From NCBI GenBank assembly GCA_964652825.1, contig CAZZCU010000011.1, positions 17,090 through 81,089 of the forward strand: DNA of 64,000 nucleotides. Reading direction: 5' to 3'. The notes beneath the pieces are model-generated. The model saw nothing but the letters and a program-made list of their open reading frames with translations, made no database searches and was not told where the DNA came from. The stretch comes from CAZZCU01 sp964652825 (GTDB lineage: Bacteria > Bdellovibrionota_B > Oligoflexia > Oligoflexales > CAZZCU01). The translations under genes were made by a program, and so were the position numbers. Positions 26,623-34,536 of this stretch are shown here, in pieces (within the stretch, counting starts at the first letter, position 1; each line of letters starts with the position of its first letter).

Positions 26623-27740
26623 GCAAAAGCGGTGGCGAATTGGGCGGCGACGGCGGCATGCGTAAAATGTTGCGCCACACGTTGCACGCCGGCCATGGCG
26701 CGAATCCCAGCTTCTTCCGGTTGTGTCAGAATCTCTGTCAGTGTTTCGGCCAGAGCCTGGGTATTACCTTCGGGAAATGTCCAGCCGCAGTTGCCGATCA
26801 CGCGCGGAATCTCTCCAGAGGAAGAGCCTAGCACGGTGGTGCCACAGGCCATGGCTTCGATCAGAACGCGACCGAATTGTTCCTTCCAATTGGCGCGCGT
26901 TAACGATGGGAGGCATAAAATCGATAGAGCATATAAATAGGACGGCATATGCGTTGATGGCGCGGCGTTATGAAACACCACCGGTCGCCGGGTGCGGGCG
27001 GCGAGTGTTTGCAAAGTCTGACGATACGGTCCATCACCGACAATCAGCAAGCCGATGCGTTTATCGGTGGTGATGCGATCGAGAGCGGTGATGAGATTTT
27101 GAATGCCTTTTTCCTCGACGATGCGACCGATAAAACCAAACCAGGTGATGTCAGGATCAAGCCGTAATTGTTGCCGTGTTTCGCGCCGGGTGGTGGACGT
27201 CAGTGGTAGAAAACGGAATTGTTCAGGATCAATGCCCATCTGCGGGACCACGGTGATCCGGCCGCGATAATTTTTCGCGCGCAGTACATCGGCGGCTTCC
27301 TGATTGCCGGCAAATGCCTCCTGACAGTAAGCAAACACCGCCCGTTCCATGGCCGAGAACGGCCACGGATAGGTCTTATAAATGTTCTGCCAGGTATAGA
27401 AAGTCATCGGCAGGCGCAGTTGGCGGGCGATGCGCAAAGCTTGCCAGGTCACTGCCGAGTAGTGTTCTTCCTCAACGTTCAGGATATCAGGGCGAAAACG
27501 GGTGATCGCCGCCGTCAGGCCCTGATAGAAATGAAAATGATTCTTGCCGTTGAAGACGACCGGTAATCTCTGTACATCAATTGGTTCAAGGCTTTGACTT
27601 TCTTCCCATGCCGTATTTGCCCAGTTTGGTGGACAGATCAAGCCGACGCTCATCTCATGATTTTGTGTGAGAGCCGTTAGTTTGCCGCGGTAAATTTTGG
27701 CAACATACGGCTTGGAAATCGTGAGAATGCGCCGTTTCAT
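26613..27740 (-). CDS. Family 4 glycosyltransferase
   Basis: The 375-residue protein has the two Rossmann-like domains of GT-B enzymes. The C-terminal domain carries FIGRIVEEKGIQNLI and the EX7E motif (KEQFGRVLIEAMACG) followed by GSSSGEIPRVIG, the nucleotide-sugar site of GT4. It probably transfers a sugar from an NDP- or UDP-donor onto a lipid, polysaccharide or small molecule. No neighbouring polysaccharide genes help define the acceptor. ATG 27740 has GAGG about ten bases upstream and faces the IrrE-like gene divergently. Confidence 0.88.
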   Translation of the reverse strand: MKRRILTISKPYVAKIYRGKLTALTQNHEMSVGLICPPNWANTAWEESQSLEPIDVQRLPVVFNGKNHFHFYQGLTAAITRFRPDILNVEEEHYSAVTWQALRIARQLRLPMTFYTWQNIYKTYPWPFSAMERAVFAYCQEAFAGNQEAADVLRAKNYRGRITVVPQMGIDPEQFRFLPLTSTTRRETRQQLRLDPDITWFGFIGRIVEEKGIQNLITALDRITTDKRIGLLIVGDGPYRQTLQTLAARTRRPVVFHNAAPSTHMPSYLYALSILCLPSLTRANWKEQFGRVLIEAMACGTTVLGSSSGEIPRVIGNCGWTFPEGNTQALAETLTEILTQPEEAGIRAMAGVQRVAQHFTHAAVAAQFATAFARL

Positions 27741-27814
27741 CTACAGTAAACCTCAATAATGCATTACAATAGCCTACAATATATGCCGGTACCCATCTCA
27801 ACAAGGAGAATGAC

Positions 27815-28504
27815 ATGATTGCCATCTTTCCAGAGATTGTGACTTGCGTGGCAAGTGGTGATCTTGAACGTTTAAGCATTATTGTGCGGCGATACTTTGC
27901 CAGAACGGATGCGCAACGTCCGTGTCTGGATATGCGCGTGATTCTTGGTAATCTCGGTATCGAAGTGCAAAAAATCAATTATCCTGATTTTGGCTCGTTG
28001 CTGGCGCGCGATGACAAGGGCCAGTTTCATATTACCATCGTGTTAAGCGATCGGCCCCTATTGCAGGAACAGGAGCGTTTTCTGCTGGCGCATATGCTCG
28101 GTCACTATTTGTTACATGTGCAGCCGAAGATCGCTCAGGGCGAATTTACGGTGAGTGGTTTTCGCGAAACGCTTGCGCCATGGCAACGTTTTGCTAGTGG
28201 ACCGGCCAAGGCCAACATAAAGGCCGTGGAGGCGCGCGAAGTCGAGGCCGACAATTTTGCCGCGGCTTTGCTGATGCCGCGTTCGATGGTGGCGAAAGCC
28301 CAGACCAAGCTCGACAGTCTCGAAAAACTCGCGACTTTCTTTGGCGTGAGTGCGGATATTATGGGTATGCGCCTGGAGCTGCTTAATCCCGAATCACCGG
28401 CCGCGACAACGCCAACGCAAAAATCCGGCGGCAAAACCGGAACTGCGCGGCGAGGCATGGATCGCATCCGTCAGATCGCCAAGCTAATGGATCGAGCGAA
28501 GTGA
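27815..28504 (+). CDS. IrrE/ImmA-like (DUF955) protein with a broken HExxH motif
   Basis: The 229-residue protein has the layout of ImmA/IrrE metallopeptidases: substrate-side region, helix RFLLAHMLGHYLLH, and the third-ligand segment VEADNFAAALLMP. The expected HExxH is HMLGH (H93-M94-L95-G96-H97): the catalytic Glu is Met, from ATG at 28094. Both His and the downstream Glu remain, so metal binding may persist without hydrolysis. There is no N-terminal HTH. The C-terminal 35 residues are Lys/Arg-rich and unstructured. AAGGAG precedes ATG 27815. Its TGA overlaps the aacS start by four bases, so it may regulate or attend that enzyme. Could be a sensor or inhibitor rather than a protease. Confidence 0.78.
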   Translation: MIAIFPEIVTCVASGDLERLSIIVRRYFARTDAQRPCLDMRVILGNLGIEVQKINYPDFGSLLARDDKGQFHITIVLSDRPLLQEQERFLLAHMLGHYLLHVQPKIAQGEFTVSGFRETLAPWQRFASGPAKANIKAVEAREVEADNFAAALLMPRSMVAKAQTKLDSLEKLATFFGVSADIMGMRLELLNPESPAATTPTQKSGGKTGTARRGMDRIRQIAKLMDRAK

Positions 28505-30480
28505 CCGAAAATGTGCTCTGGCAACCCGATGCGGACGTTGTGCGCAAAACCCGAATGACGGCGTTTACGGCTGCGGCTGCCCTCCGCAGTGGCATTGCTT
28601 TTGCGGATTATCAGGAACTTTATCAATGGTCGATCAACGACCTGGCGGCGTTTTGGGAAACCTGCGCCGAGTTTGTCGAGCTGAAATGGCAATCACCGCC
28701 TAAGCAGACGTATATCGCCCCGCCCTCCGGTAAAATGCTTGGGGCGCAGTGGTTCCCGAGTGGACATTTAAATTACGCCGAAAATATTCTCGCCGGCTGT
28801 GATGATCGCGAGGTGCTGGTTGGGATTTGTGAGGGGCGTGCCGAAGCCAAGCGTTACTCCGGTCGTGAGCTACGCTGGCAGGTGGCGCGCTGTGCATCGG
28901 CCCTGCGCCGTGCTGGCGTCAAGAAAGGTGATTACGTCGGTGCGGTGATGGCGAACGTACCTGAGGCCATCGTGGCGATGCTGGCGACAACCAGCATCGG
29001 TGCTGTTTGGTCGAGTTGCTCGCCGGATTTCGGCGTGCAGGGTATTGTGGATCGTCTTGGTCAGGTTCAGCCGAAAATTTTATTTTTTAGTGCCAGTTAT
29101 TTTTATGCCGGCAAGTTGATCGATTGCCGCGAGACGATCAAAGCCTGTAGCGATAAAATCCGTCCGGAGCATCTGGTGGTTTTCGACCATCTCGCGGTCA
29201 GCTCACCGGCATGGGAGGATTTTCTGGCGAGCGCGGGTGTGAGTGTTGATCTGAATGCCGAGCCACCCTTGGAATTTACGCCAGTGGAATTTAATCATCC
29301 GTTGTTTGTGATGTTTTCATCCGGTACTACCGGCGTGCCCAAATGTATCGTGCATGGCACGGGCGGGACGCTTCTGCAGCACAAAAAAGAACTGCTGCTG
29401 CATGGCGATCTCGGACCGGGCGATCGGTTGTTCTTTTATACCACCTGCGGCTGGATGATGTGGAATTGGATGGTTTCGGCGTTGGGTGTCGGCGCCAGTC
29501 TGCTGGTGTACGATGGCAGCGTTGCCCATCCCAATCTGAGCGTGCTGTGGCGCATCGTCAGCGAGAACGCGGTGACGGCGTTTGGCACAAGCCCGAAATT
29601 TATCGCCACCTGTATCATGCGTCGGCTGTTGCCGCGGCAGCGTTTTGATCTGCGGCGTCTGCGAACCGTTTTCTCAACAGGGGCACCGTTGTTGCCCGAG
29701 CATTTTGAGTGGATTTATCGCAGCGTGGGCGAGACGTTGCACCTGGCATCGATTTCCGGCGGTACGGATATTATCTCCTGCTTTATGTTGGGTAATCCCA
29801 ATCTGCCGGTGGTGGCTGGTGAGATTCAGTGCCGCGGGTTGGGTATGGCGGTCGAAGCTTGGGATGCGACCGGTAAATCAGCCACTGGTCAACAAGGTGA
29901 GCTGGTGTGCGTAAAACCGTTTGTATCGATGCCGGTGGGGTTTCTGCATGATGACGGCGGCGCTCGTTATCGCGCCGCGTATTTTGAGCACTATCCCGAG
30001 CGCGAGGTGTGGCGGCATGGTGACTTTATCGAGATCACCGCGCGCGGTACGATCATCGTCTATGGTCGCTCCGATGCCACGCTGAATCCGGGTGGTGTGC
30101 GCATTGGCACCGCCGAACTTTACCGGCAGATCGAAACGCTCCCGGAAATCGCTGATTCGGTCGCTATCGGTCATAAGCACGGCGGCGATACGCGTATTGT
30201 GTTGTTTGTAAAGATGGCCGATGGTCAGTCGTTTGGTGAGGCCGTTGTGCAGCGCGTCAAGAGTCTGATCAGGACGCAACTGACGCCACGGCATGTGCCG
30301 TCGGTGATTCTGCCGGTGAAAGATATTCCCTATACGCGCAATGGCAAAAAGGTCGAAATAGCCGTTGTGCAGGCCGTACACGGTGAGGCTGTGCGCAATC
30401 TTTCCGCGCTTGCCAATCCGGAGGCGATCCAGGAATATATTGTGCGAGGTCAGGAGCTGAACCGCCCTCGGGAAGGATAG
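28501..30480 (+). CDS. aacS: Acetoacetyl-CoA synthetase
   Basis: AacS activates acetoacetate to acetoacetyl-CoA with ATP, linking ketone-body or polyhydroxybutyrate breakdown to central metabolism. The 659 residues fit the family. ANL-superfamily motifs are clear: FSSGTTGVPKCIVHG (P-loop), TTCGWMMWNWM (acetoacetyl-CoA-synthetase type), YGRSDATLNPGGVRIG (hinge) and the catalytic Lys in TRNGKKVE near the C-terminus. Start is GTG 28501, coupled to the DUF955 gene. The 3' end is followed six bases later by a small charged protein gene. Confidence 0.92.
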   Translation: MTENVLWQPDADVVRKTRMTAFTAAAALRSGIAFADYQELYQWSINDLAAFWETCAEFVELKWQSPPKQTYIAPPSGKMLGAQWFPSGHLNYAENILAGCDDREVLVGICEGRAEAKRYSGRELRWQVARCASALRRAGVKKGDYVGAVMANVPEAIVAMLATTSIGAVWSSCSPDFGVQGIVDRLGQVQPKILFFSASYFYAGKLIDCRETIKACSDKIRPEHLVVFDHLAVSSPAWEDFLASAGVSVDLNAEPPLEFTPVEFNHPLFVMFSSGTTGVPKCIVHGTGGTLLQHKKELLLHGDLGPGDRLFFYTTCGWMMWNWMVSALGVGASLLVYDGSVAHPNLSVLWRIVSENAVTAFGTSPKFIATCIMRRLLPRQRFDLRRLRTVFSTGAPLLPEHFEWIYRSVGETLHLASISGGTDIISCFMLGNPNLPVVAGEIQCRGLGMAVEAWDATGKSATGQQGELVCVKPFVSMPVGFLHDDGGARYRAAYFEHYPEREVWRHGDFIEITARGTIIVYGRSDATLNPGGVRIGTAELYRQIETLPEIADSVAIGHKHGGDTRIVLFVKMADGQSFGEAVVQRVKSLIRTQLTPRHVPSVILPVKDIPYTRNGKKVEIAVVQAVHGEAVRNLSALANPEAIQEYIVRGQELNRPREG

Positions 30481-30485
30481 TAGCG

Positions 30486-30731
30486 ATGAATAGCAGTCAC
30501 GACGATATGGATCAGGTTTACGAGACCAATAGCGAACTGAAATCCGCGCAGGACATTTGGCGCGAGCAGCGCAAGCAAGCCTATGAAGCCGCCAAGGCCA
30601 AACGCAAAGAAGAACGTCGCCAGGAAAAACTCGATAAGCGCGCCGCCAAAGTGCAGGCACGTCAGGAGCGGGATCAGGCGTTGTGGACGGCGATGAAGAA
30701 AGCTTCGGAAGAAGACCCCTCGTCATGTTGA
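30486..30731 (+). CDS. Small charged coiled-coil protein
   Basis: The 81-residue protein has a short acidic lead and then one long helix rich in Lys, Arg, Glu and Ala (AKRKEERRQEKLDKRAAK), probably a coiled coil. It has GGAAGG before ATG 30486 and starts five bases after aacS, so is probably in its operon. No family is recognised. Its last codons and TGA lie inside the left arm of a palindromic repeat, so the C-terminus (DPSSC) may have been altered by that insertion. Confidence 0.6.
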   Translation: MNSSHDDMDQVYETNSELKSAQDIWREQRKQAYEAAKAKRKEERRQEKLDKRAAKVQARQERDQALWTAMKKASEEDPSSC

Positions 30732-30789
30732 GCCTCGGGCGAAACATCTCACCGAGTTTGAGATCCTTCGGCTTTGCCTCAGGATGACG
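30721..30789. repeat. 69-bp imperfect palindromic repeat element
   Basis: Left arm 30721-30751 and right arm 30759-30789 are imperfect reverse complements around a seven-base centre. Outer CGTCAT/ATGACG, TGAG/CTCA and inner ATCTCA/TGAGAT pairs match. The right arm contains GATCCTTCGGCTTTGCCTCAGGATGAC, the style of the widespread intergenic palindrome reading roughly CCTGAG...GGATCTC in many bacteria. It fills nearly the whole gap between convergent genes and could act as a bidirectional terminator or be a REP-like mobile relic. Confidence 0.7.
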
Positions 30790-30797
30790 ACGGTTGG

Positions 30798-31988
30798 CTA
30801 GCTGGCTTTGGGATCTTTGATACGGTCGATGCCGCGCTGGGCTTTGTCAAAATCAGGTTGATAGACCAAGGCTTGCTGATAGTAGTAGGAGGCGTTTTGC
30901 ATATCGCCGAGTTTTTCGTAGGCGTAGCCGAGGTTGAAGAGGACGCGGGCATCAAATGCGTCAAGCTTGAGCGCAATCTTATACTTTTGAATCCCTTCTT
31001 TAATTTTGCCCTGGCGCACCAGAGCCAGGCCGAGTGAATTGAGCGTGGAGATGTCACGCTTGTCGAGATCAAGCGCTTTCTCGAAGTTCTTCATGGCCTG
31101 TTCGTAGTCTTCTTTTAAGTACAAAACGTTGCCCAACCCTTTATAAGCCTCGGCAAGTCGTGGTGACAGACGGATCGTTGCGCGAAAGAATTTCTCTGAG
31201 TCATCGAGTCGGTTCAGCTCGGCCAGGCAGCGAGCAATGATCAGCGTATAACCGGGATTGCCGGGACTGAGATCGTTTAAATGCATCGCCTGCTCAAGCA
31301 AGGCATTGGTATCGCCAAGCGCCTCGTGGACTTCTAGCGCGCCGCGTTGGGCTTCGATGTATTCGGGTTTGATGCGGATAGCATCCCGATAGAGCTGCAG
31401 AGCACTCTGGAAGTCCTGGCGGATAAATTGGATTTTTGCCAGGCCGCACAGAGCGCGCGCGGAATCCTGATTTTCGGCACGGGCTTGATGGAACAATTCG
31501 GTGGCTTCGTCGTATTTTGCCTCGTTCAATAGTGTCTGTGCCTGCGTCAATAAGATGTTGATGCGGGTGGGGTTTTGGATGGCGCGAATGATCGTATCAA
31601 TCTGGGTTTGAAATTCATCAAAGGAAAATGGTTTCAATAGATAGCCGTCAATGCCGACTTCGCTTGCCAAAATGACGTCGTCGCGCAAGTTCTCAACGGA
31701 TAATAGTAAAAAGGGCGTATTTTTATACGGTGCTTCGGTTTTGATCTCCCGACAGAATTGCAGACCGTTTTTTTCCGGTAGCTTCCATTCGACGATAAAT
31801 AAACCGATTTCATGTGTCAGCATTTCCCGGCGGGCTTCGCCGACATTGCTTGCCAGACGGACTTGCTTGGTCAGTTTGAAGTTTTGCAGAAAACGTTTCA
31901 GCGAATGACGATAGTTGGCGGCTGGCTCGATCACTAATACGTAGCGATCGCCCAAATAGTCTCTAAGTAGTGACGACGAACCCATCAT
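30798..31988 (-). CDS. Phosphomimetic receiver fused to TPR repeats
   Basis: The 396-residue product has an N-terminal receiver (about 15-135) and five or six tetratricopeptide repeats (about 150-390) with the usual spaced Ala/Gly/Tyr/Pro positions. The phosphoacceptor Asp is replaced by Glu (E67 in FIVEWKLPEKNG), and the first acidic pocket is a single E21 (VLVIEP), while S97 and K119 (LLKPF) are kept. It therefore looks locked in an active-like state. The TPR part would bind a partner. ATG 31988 has AGAGG five bases upstream; ATG 32030 further out has none. No output domain is present. A single gene convergent to the coiled-coil gene across a repeat. Confidence 0.8.
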   Translation of the reverse strand: MMGSSSLLRDYLGDRYVLVIEPAANYRHSLKRFLQNFKLTKQVRLASNVGEARREMLTHEIGLFIVEWKLPEKNGLQFCREIKTEAPYKNTPFLLLSVENLRDDVILASEVGIDGYLLKPFSFDEFQTQIDTIIRAIQNPTRINILLTQAQTLLNEAKYDEATELFHQARAENQDSARALCGLAKIQFIRQDFQSALQLYRDAIRIKPEYIEAQRGALEVHEALGDTNALLEQAMHLNDLSPGNPGYTLIIARCLAELNRLDDSEKFFRATIRLSPRLAEAYKGLGNVLYLKEDYEQAMKNFEKALDLDKRDISTLNSLGLALVRQGKIKEGIQKYKIALKLDAFDARVLFNLGYAYEKLGDMQNASYYYQQALVYQPDFDKAQRGIDRIKDPKAS

Positions 31989-32203
31989 CGCAGCCTCTGG
32001 TGCATGACTTCCACTAGGGAGTTTCGACATTTTTGATGATTTCTTTACTGTCAGATTTTGTCGGTTGGGAGCAGGAGCGCACTGCGATCAAACCTTAGTC
32101 TGGCATGCTCACCGTGGTTTTTCTGTCTTTTTGTTTCTATGTATAAAGCCTGTTGCCAAAAAAACACAAAATCAAAAAAAACCTATTATTTATACGCTTT
32201 TTC

Positions 32204-32233
32204 TTGATTTTACCTGGCACACTCGCGTAATTT
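32204..32233 (+). promoter_or_regulatory. Candidate promoter of the HU-like gene
   Basis: TTGATT and TAATTT are separated by 18 bases, upstream of the gene and immediately before a perfect palindrome. Each hexamer deviates from consensus at two positions. Upstream is a long A-rich tract that could act as an UP element. Confidence 0.4.
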
Positions 32234-32237
32234 AGTT

Positions 32238-32249
32238 GTTAACGTTAAC
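32238..32249. promoter_or_regulatory. Perfect 12-bp palindrome, operator-like
   Basis: GTTAACGTTAAC is its own reverse complement. It lies four bases downstream of the candidate -10 hexamer, where a repressor could block initiation, and 34 bases before the ATG of the HU-like gene. Confidence 0.45.
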
Positions 32250-32283
32250 CATTCAATCGTTTGTTTCCAAGGAGGGCTAGTTA

Positions 32284-32700
32284 ATGGCCAAGAAGAAGGC
32301 ATCTGCAAAAGGTAAAGCGAAAGCTAGAGCTACTGTTAAAGGCAAAGGCACGGTGAAAGCTAAAGCCGCCGCACCGAGAAAAGTTGGTTTTGAAAAAATC
32401 AACAAGGCTCGTACCAAAAGCCAAATTTTCGGCGCGCTTGCAGATAACACTGGTTTGTCGAAACGCGAAGTCACGACGGTATTCGATACGTTGACCAACT
32501 TAATCGGTCATGATTTGACCAAAGGCCCGGGCGTGTTCACGCTTCCTGGCTTATTAAAGATGGTTGTTGTAAAAAAACCGGCGACCAAAGCTCGTAAAGG
32601 TATCAACCCCTTTACTGGTCAGGAAATGATGTTTAAAGCAAAACCTGCTCGTAACGTCGTTCGTGCGCGTCCGCTGAAGGCCCTCAAGGCGATGGTTTAA
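32284..32700 (+). CDS. HU/IHF-family protein with a Lys/Ala-rich N-terminal tail
   Basis: Of 138 residues, the first 38 are a Lys/Ala/Gly tail (KKKASAKGKAKARA type) and the rest is a bacterial DNABII-like fold: helical TKSQIFGALADNTGLSKREV, then FDTLTNLIGHDL, and the beta-arm region ending RKGINPFTGQEMMFKAKPARNVVRARPLKALK, where NP is the conserved Pro intercalation region. It should bind and bend DNA; the tail adds nonspecific affinity, as in mycobacterial HupB but on the opposite end. AAGGAGGG precedes ATG 32284. A terminator follows 28 bases after the stop. Confidence 0.88.
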   Translation: MAKKKASAKGKAKARATVKGKGTVKAKAAAPRKVGFEKINKARTKSQIFGALADNTGLSKREVTTVFDTLTNLIGHDLTKGPGVFTLPGLLKMVVVKKPATKARKGINPFTGQEMMFKAKPARNVVRARPLKALKAMV

Positions 32701-32728
32701 GCCCTAAAGCTTAAAACAGAGAAATGAA

Positions 32729-32752
32729 GGCCCCGCGAGGGGCCTTTTTTTT
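32729..32752 (+). terminator. Intrinsic terminator after the HU-like gene
   Basis: GGCCCC and GGGGCC pair around GCGA, followed by eight T residues. Confidence 0.93.
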
Positions 32753-32781
32753 ACCGTGAATACAGTAAAAGATATGACGTT

Positions 32782-34536
32782 ATGCCTTTGACTCTCAAAA
32801 GATATTACCTCGATGTCTTGCGTCGGCATTGGCCGATGTATGTGCTCGGTATGCTAAGTCTTATGGTAACCAGCACCACCGAAGTTCTGACGCCGAAGTT
32901 TGTCCAATGGGTTACCGATTTGTTGGTGACGCGTGACATCGATAAAGTTCCGGCCTGGCTGCGCGGCATGGGTGTGGTGGACACCATCTATCTGCATGTG
33001 GCGGCGCTGCTGACGATGATGGTGATCGCTTGGGCTGGGCGTTGGTCATGGCGCCAGACATTGGCGCGACGAACGCATAACTCCGGTCGGGATCTCAAAT
33101 TATCTTTTTGGGACGCATTGCGTTTTCAGCCCCTGCAGACGTTTCATCGCTTTACTTTGGGCGATCTGATGAATCGCGCCACCGGCGATTGGAATGCGGC
33201 GCGTTTTATCCATGGCTTCACCATGGTGGGGACCTTTGATCTGATTTTTGTGACCGTACTGGCGGTGACCAGTATGTTACTGATCGATCCACAATTGACG
33301 CTGCTTTGTCTGCTGATTGTGCCGTTATTACCGCGTTTTGTGATCAAGTTGGCTCACAAGGAGGCTGATCAACATGTTGTCGCTCAGGAAAAACTCTCGG
33401 AGTTGTCTGAGGTGATCGCACAATGTTTGGGTACGATTCGGATGCAGCGGGCTACGGGTAGCGATCAGCAATGGCAAACACGTATGGCCCGGGAGGCGGA
33501 TGAATATGCACGCTTACGTTTTGCAGCGATCCGTACCGGTTGGCGGATTTTTCCGCTGGGAGTCGCACCGACGATCGTCGCCTATGGTGTGCTTCTGAGT
33601 TTTGGTCTATGGCGGATTCAGGCAGGATTGCTGACTATCGGTGAATTTGTGGCGATGCTGTCCTATGTTTTATTGATGCAATCGCCGTTGTTCGAGCTGG
33701 GCACATGTATCAGTGAATGGCAGCGGGGCTTTGCAAGTTTGCGGCGCATCCTGGAAATTCTCAATATCGGGCAAGGTATGGCGCGTGAGCCGGTCGCGAT
33801 CGTAGGTGCCGCCGCGACTTTGGAAAACGATACGGCAGCGATCGTGCTCAAGGATTTGAATTTTACCTATCCAGGCCGCGATACACCAATTTTTCGTGGT
33901 CTTGATCTGGAAATCGAAGCCGGCAGTCGAGTCGGTATCCTGGGGCCGATCGGTGCGGGCAAGTCGTCGCTGATTAATGCCATTGGTGGTCTGCTACTGG
34001 TAGCACCGGATCAGGTGTATGTTCACGGACAGGATATTGCTAAAGTCTCGCGTCGCTGGCTGTCTACCAAAGTACTGCAGGTGCCGCAGCGGACATTTTT
34101 ATTCGCCGGCTCGATTCGCGACAATTTGCTACTGGATGAAACGTTTAGTGATGACGGACTTTGGCGTGTTCTCGGCATCGTGGGAATGGCAAACGAAGTT
34201 CGGGCTTTTCGCGGTGGTCTCGACGCAATTGTCGGGGAGTGGGGCATCAACCTTTCAGGCGGGCAGAAACAGCGGTTGGCATTGGCAAGAGCCTTGCTGC
34301 GCGTGCGGCCGATTATGTTGTTCGATGATTGCTTGAGCGCGGTTGATGCCGGTACCGAGGAGCGGATATTGGGACGCATGTCGGATGTGCTTAGTAATTC
34401 GACGGTGGTGTGGGTCGCGCATCGAACCTCGACGCTGAAATTATGCGATATGATTCTGCAGATGAGTCACGGCAGACTGACGACGTTACCACCGCCCGCA
34501 TTGATTGAATTAGCTAAGGATCAGAGGGAGCCATGA
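32782..34536 (+). CDS. ABC exporter half-transporter, degenerate-site subunit (pair 2)
   Basis: The 584-residue protein has six membrane helices and an ATPase with Walker A GPIGAGKSS, signature LSGGQKQR and Walker B IMLFDDCLSAVD, Asp replacing the catalytic Glu; the switch His is present (VAHRTS). It mirrors the 9162-10892 gene in all these features, so pair 2 is paralogous to pair 1. No clear ribosome site precedes ATG 32782. The next gene starts in its stop (ATGA), giving a heterodimer. Substrate unknown. Confidence 0.88.
   Translation: MPLTLKRYYLDVLRRHWPMYVLGMLSLMVTSTTEVLTPKFVQWVTDLLVTRDIDKVPAWLRGMGVVDTIYLHVAALLTMMVIAWAGRWSWRQTLARRTHNSGRDLKLSFWDALRFQPLQTFHRFTLGDLMNRATGDWNAARFIHGFTMVGTFDLIFVTVLAVTSMLLIDPQLTLLCLLIVPLLPRFVIKLAHKEADQHVVAQEKLSELSEVIAQCLGTIRMQRATGSDQQWQTRMAREADEYARLRFAAIRTGWRIFPLGVAPTIVAYGVLLSFGLWRIQAGLLTIGEFVAMLSYVLLMQSPLFELGTCISEWQRGFASLRRILEILNIGQGMAREPVAIVGAAATLENDTAAIVLKDLNFTYPGRDTPIFRGLDLEIEAGSRVGILGPIGAGKSSLINAIGGLLLVAPDQVYVHGQDIAKVSRRWLSTKVLQVPQRTFLFAGSIRDNLLLDETFSDDGLWRVLGIVGMANEVRAFRGGLDAIVGEWGINLSGGQKQRLALARALLRVRPIMLFDDCLSAVDAGTEERILGRMSDVLSNSTVVWVAHRTSTLKLCDMILQMSHGRLTTLPPPALIELAKDQREP

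Noticed and set aside
32214..32230. TGGCAC resembling a sigma-54 -24 element before the HU-like gene
   Set aside because: The matching -12 GC does not occur at the required distance; GG to GC spacing is wrong.
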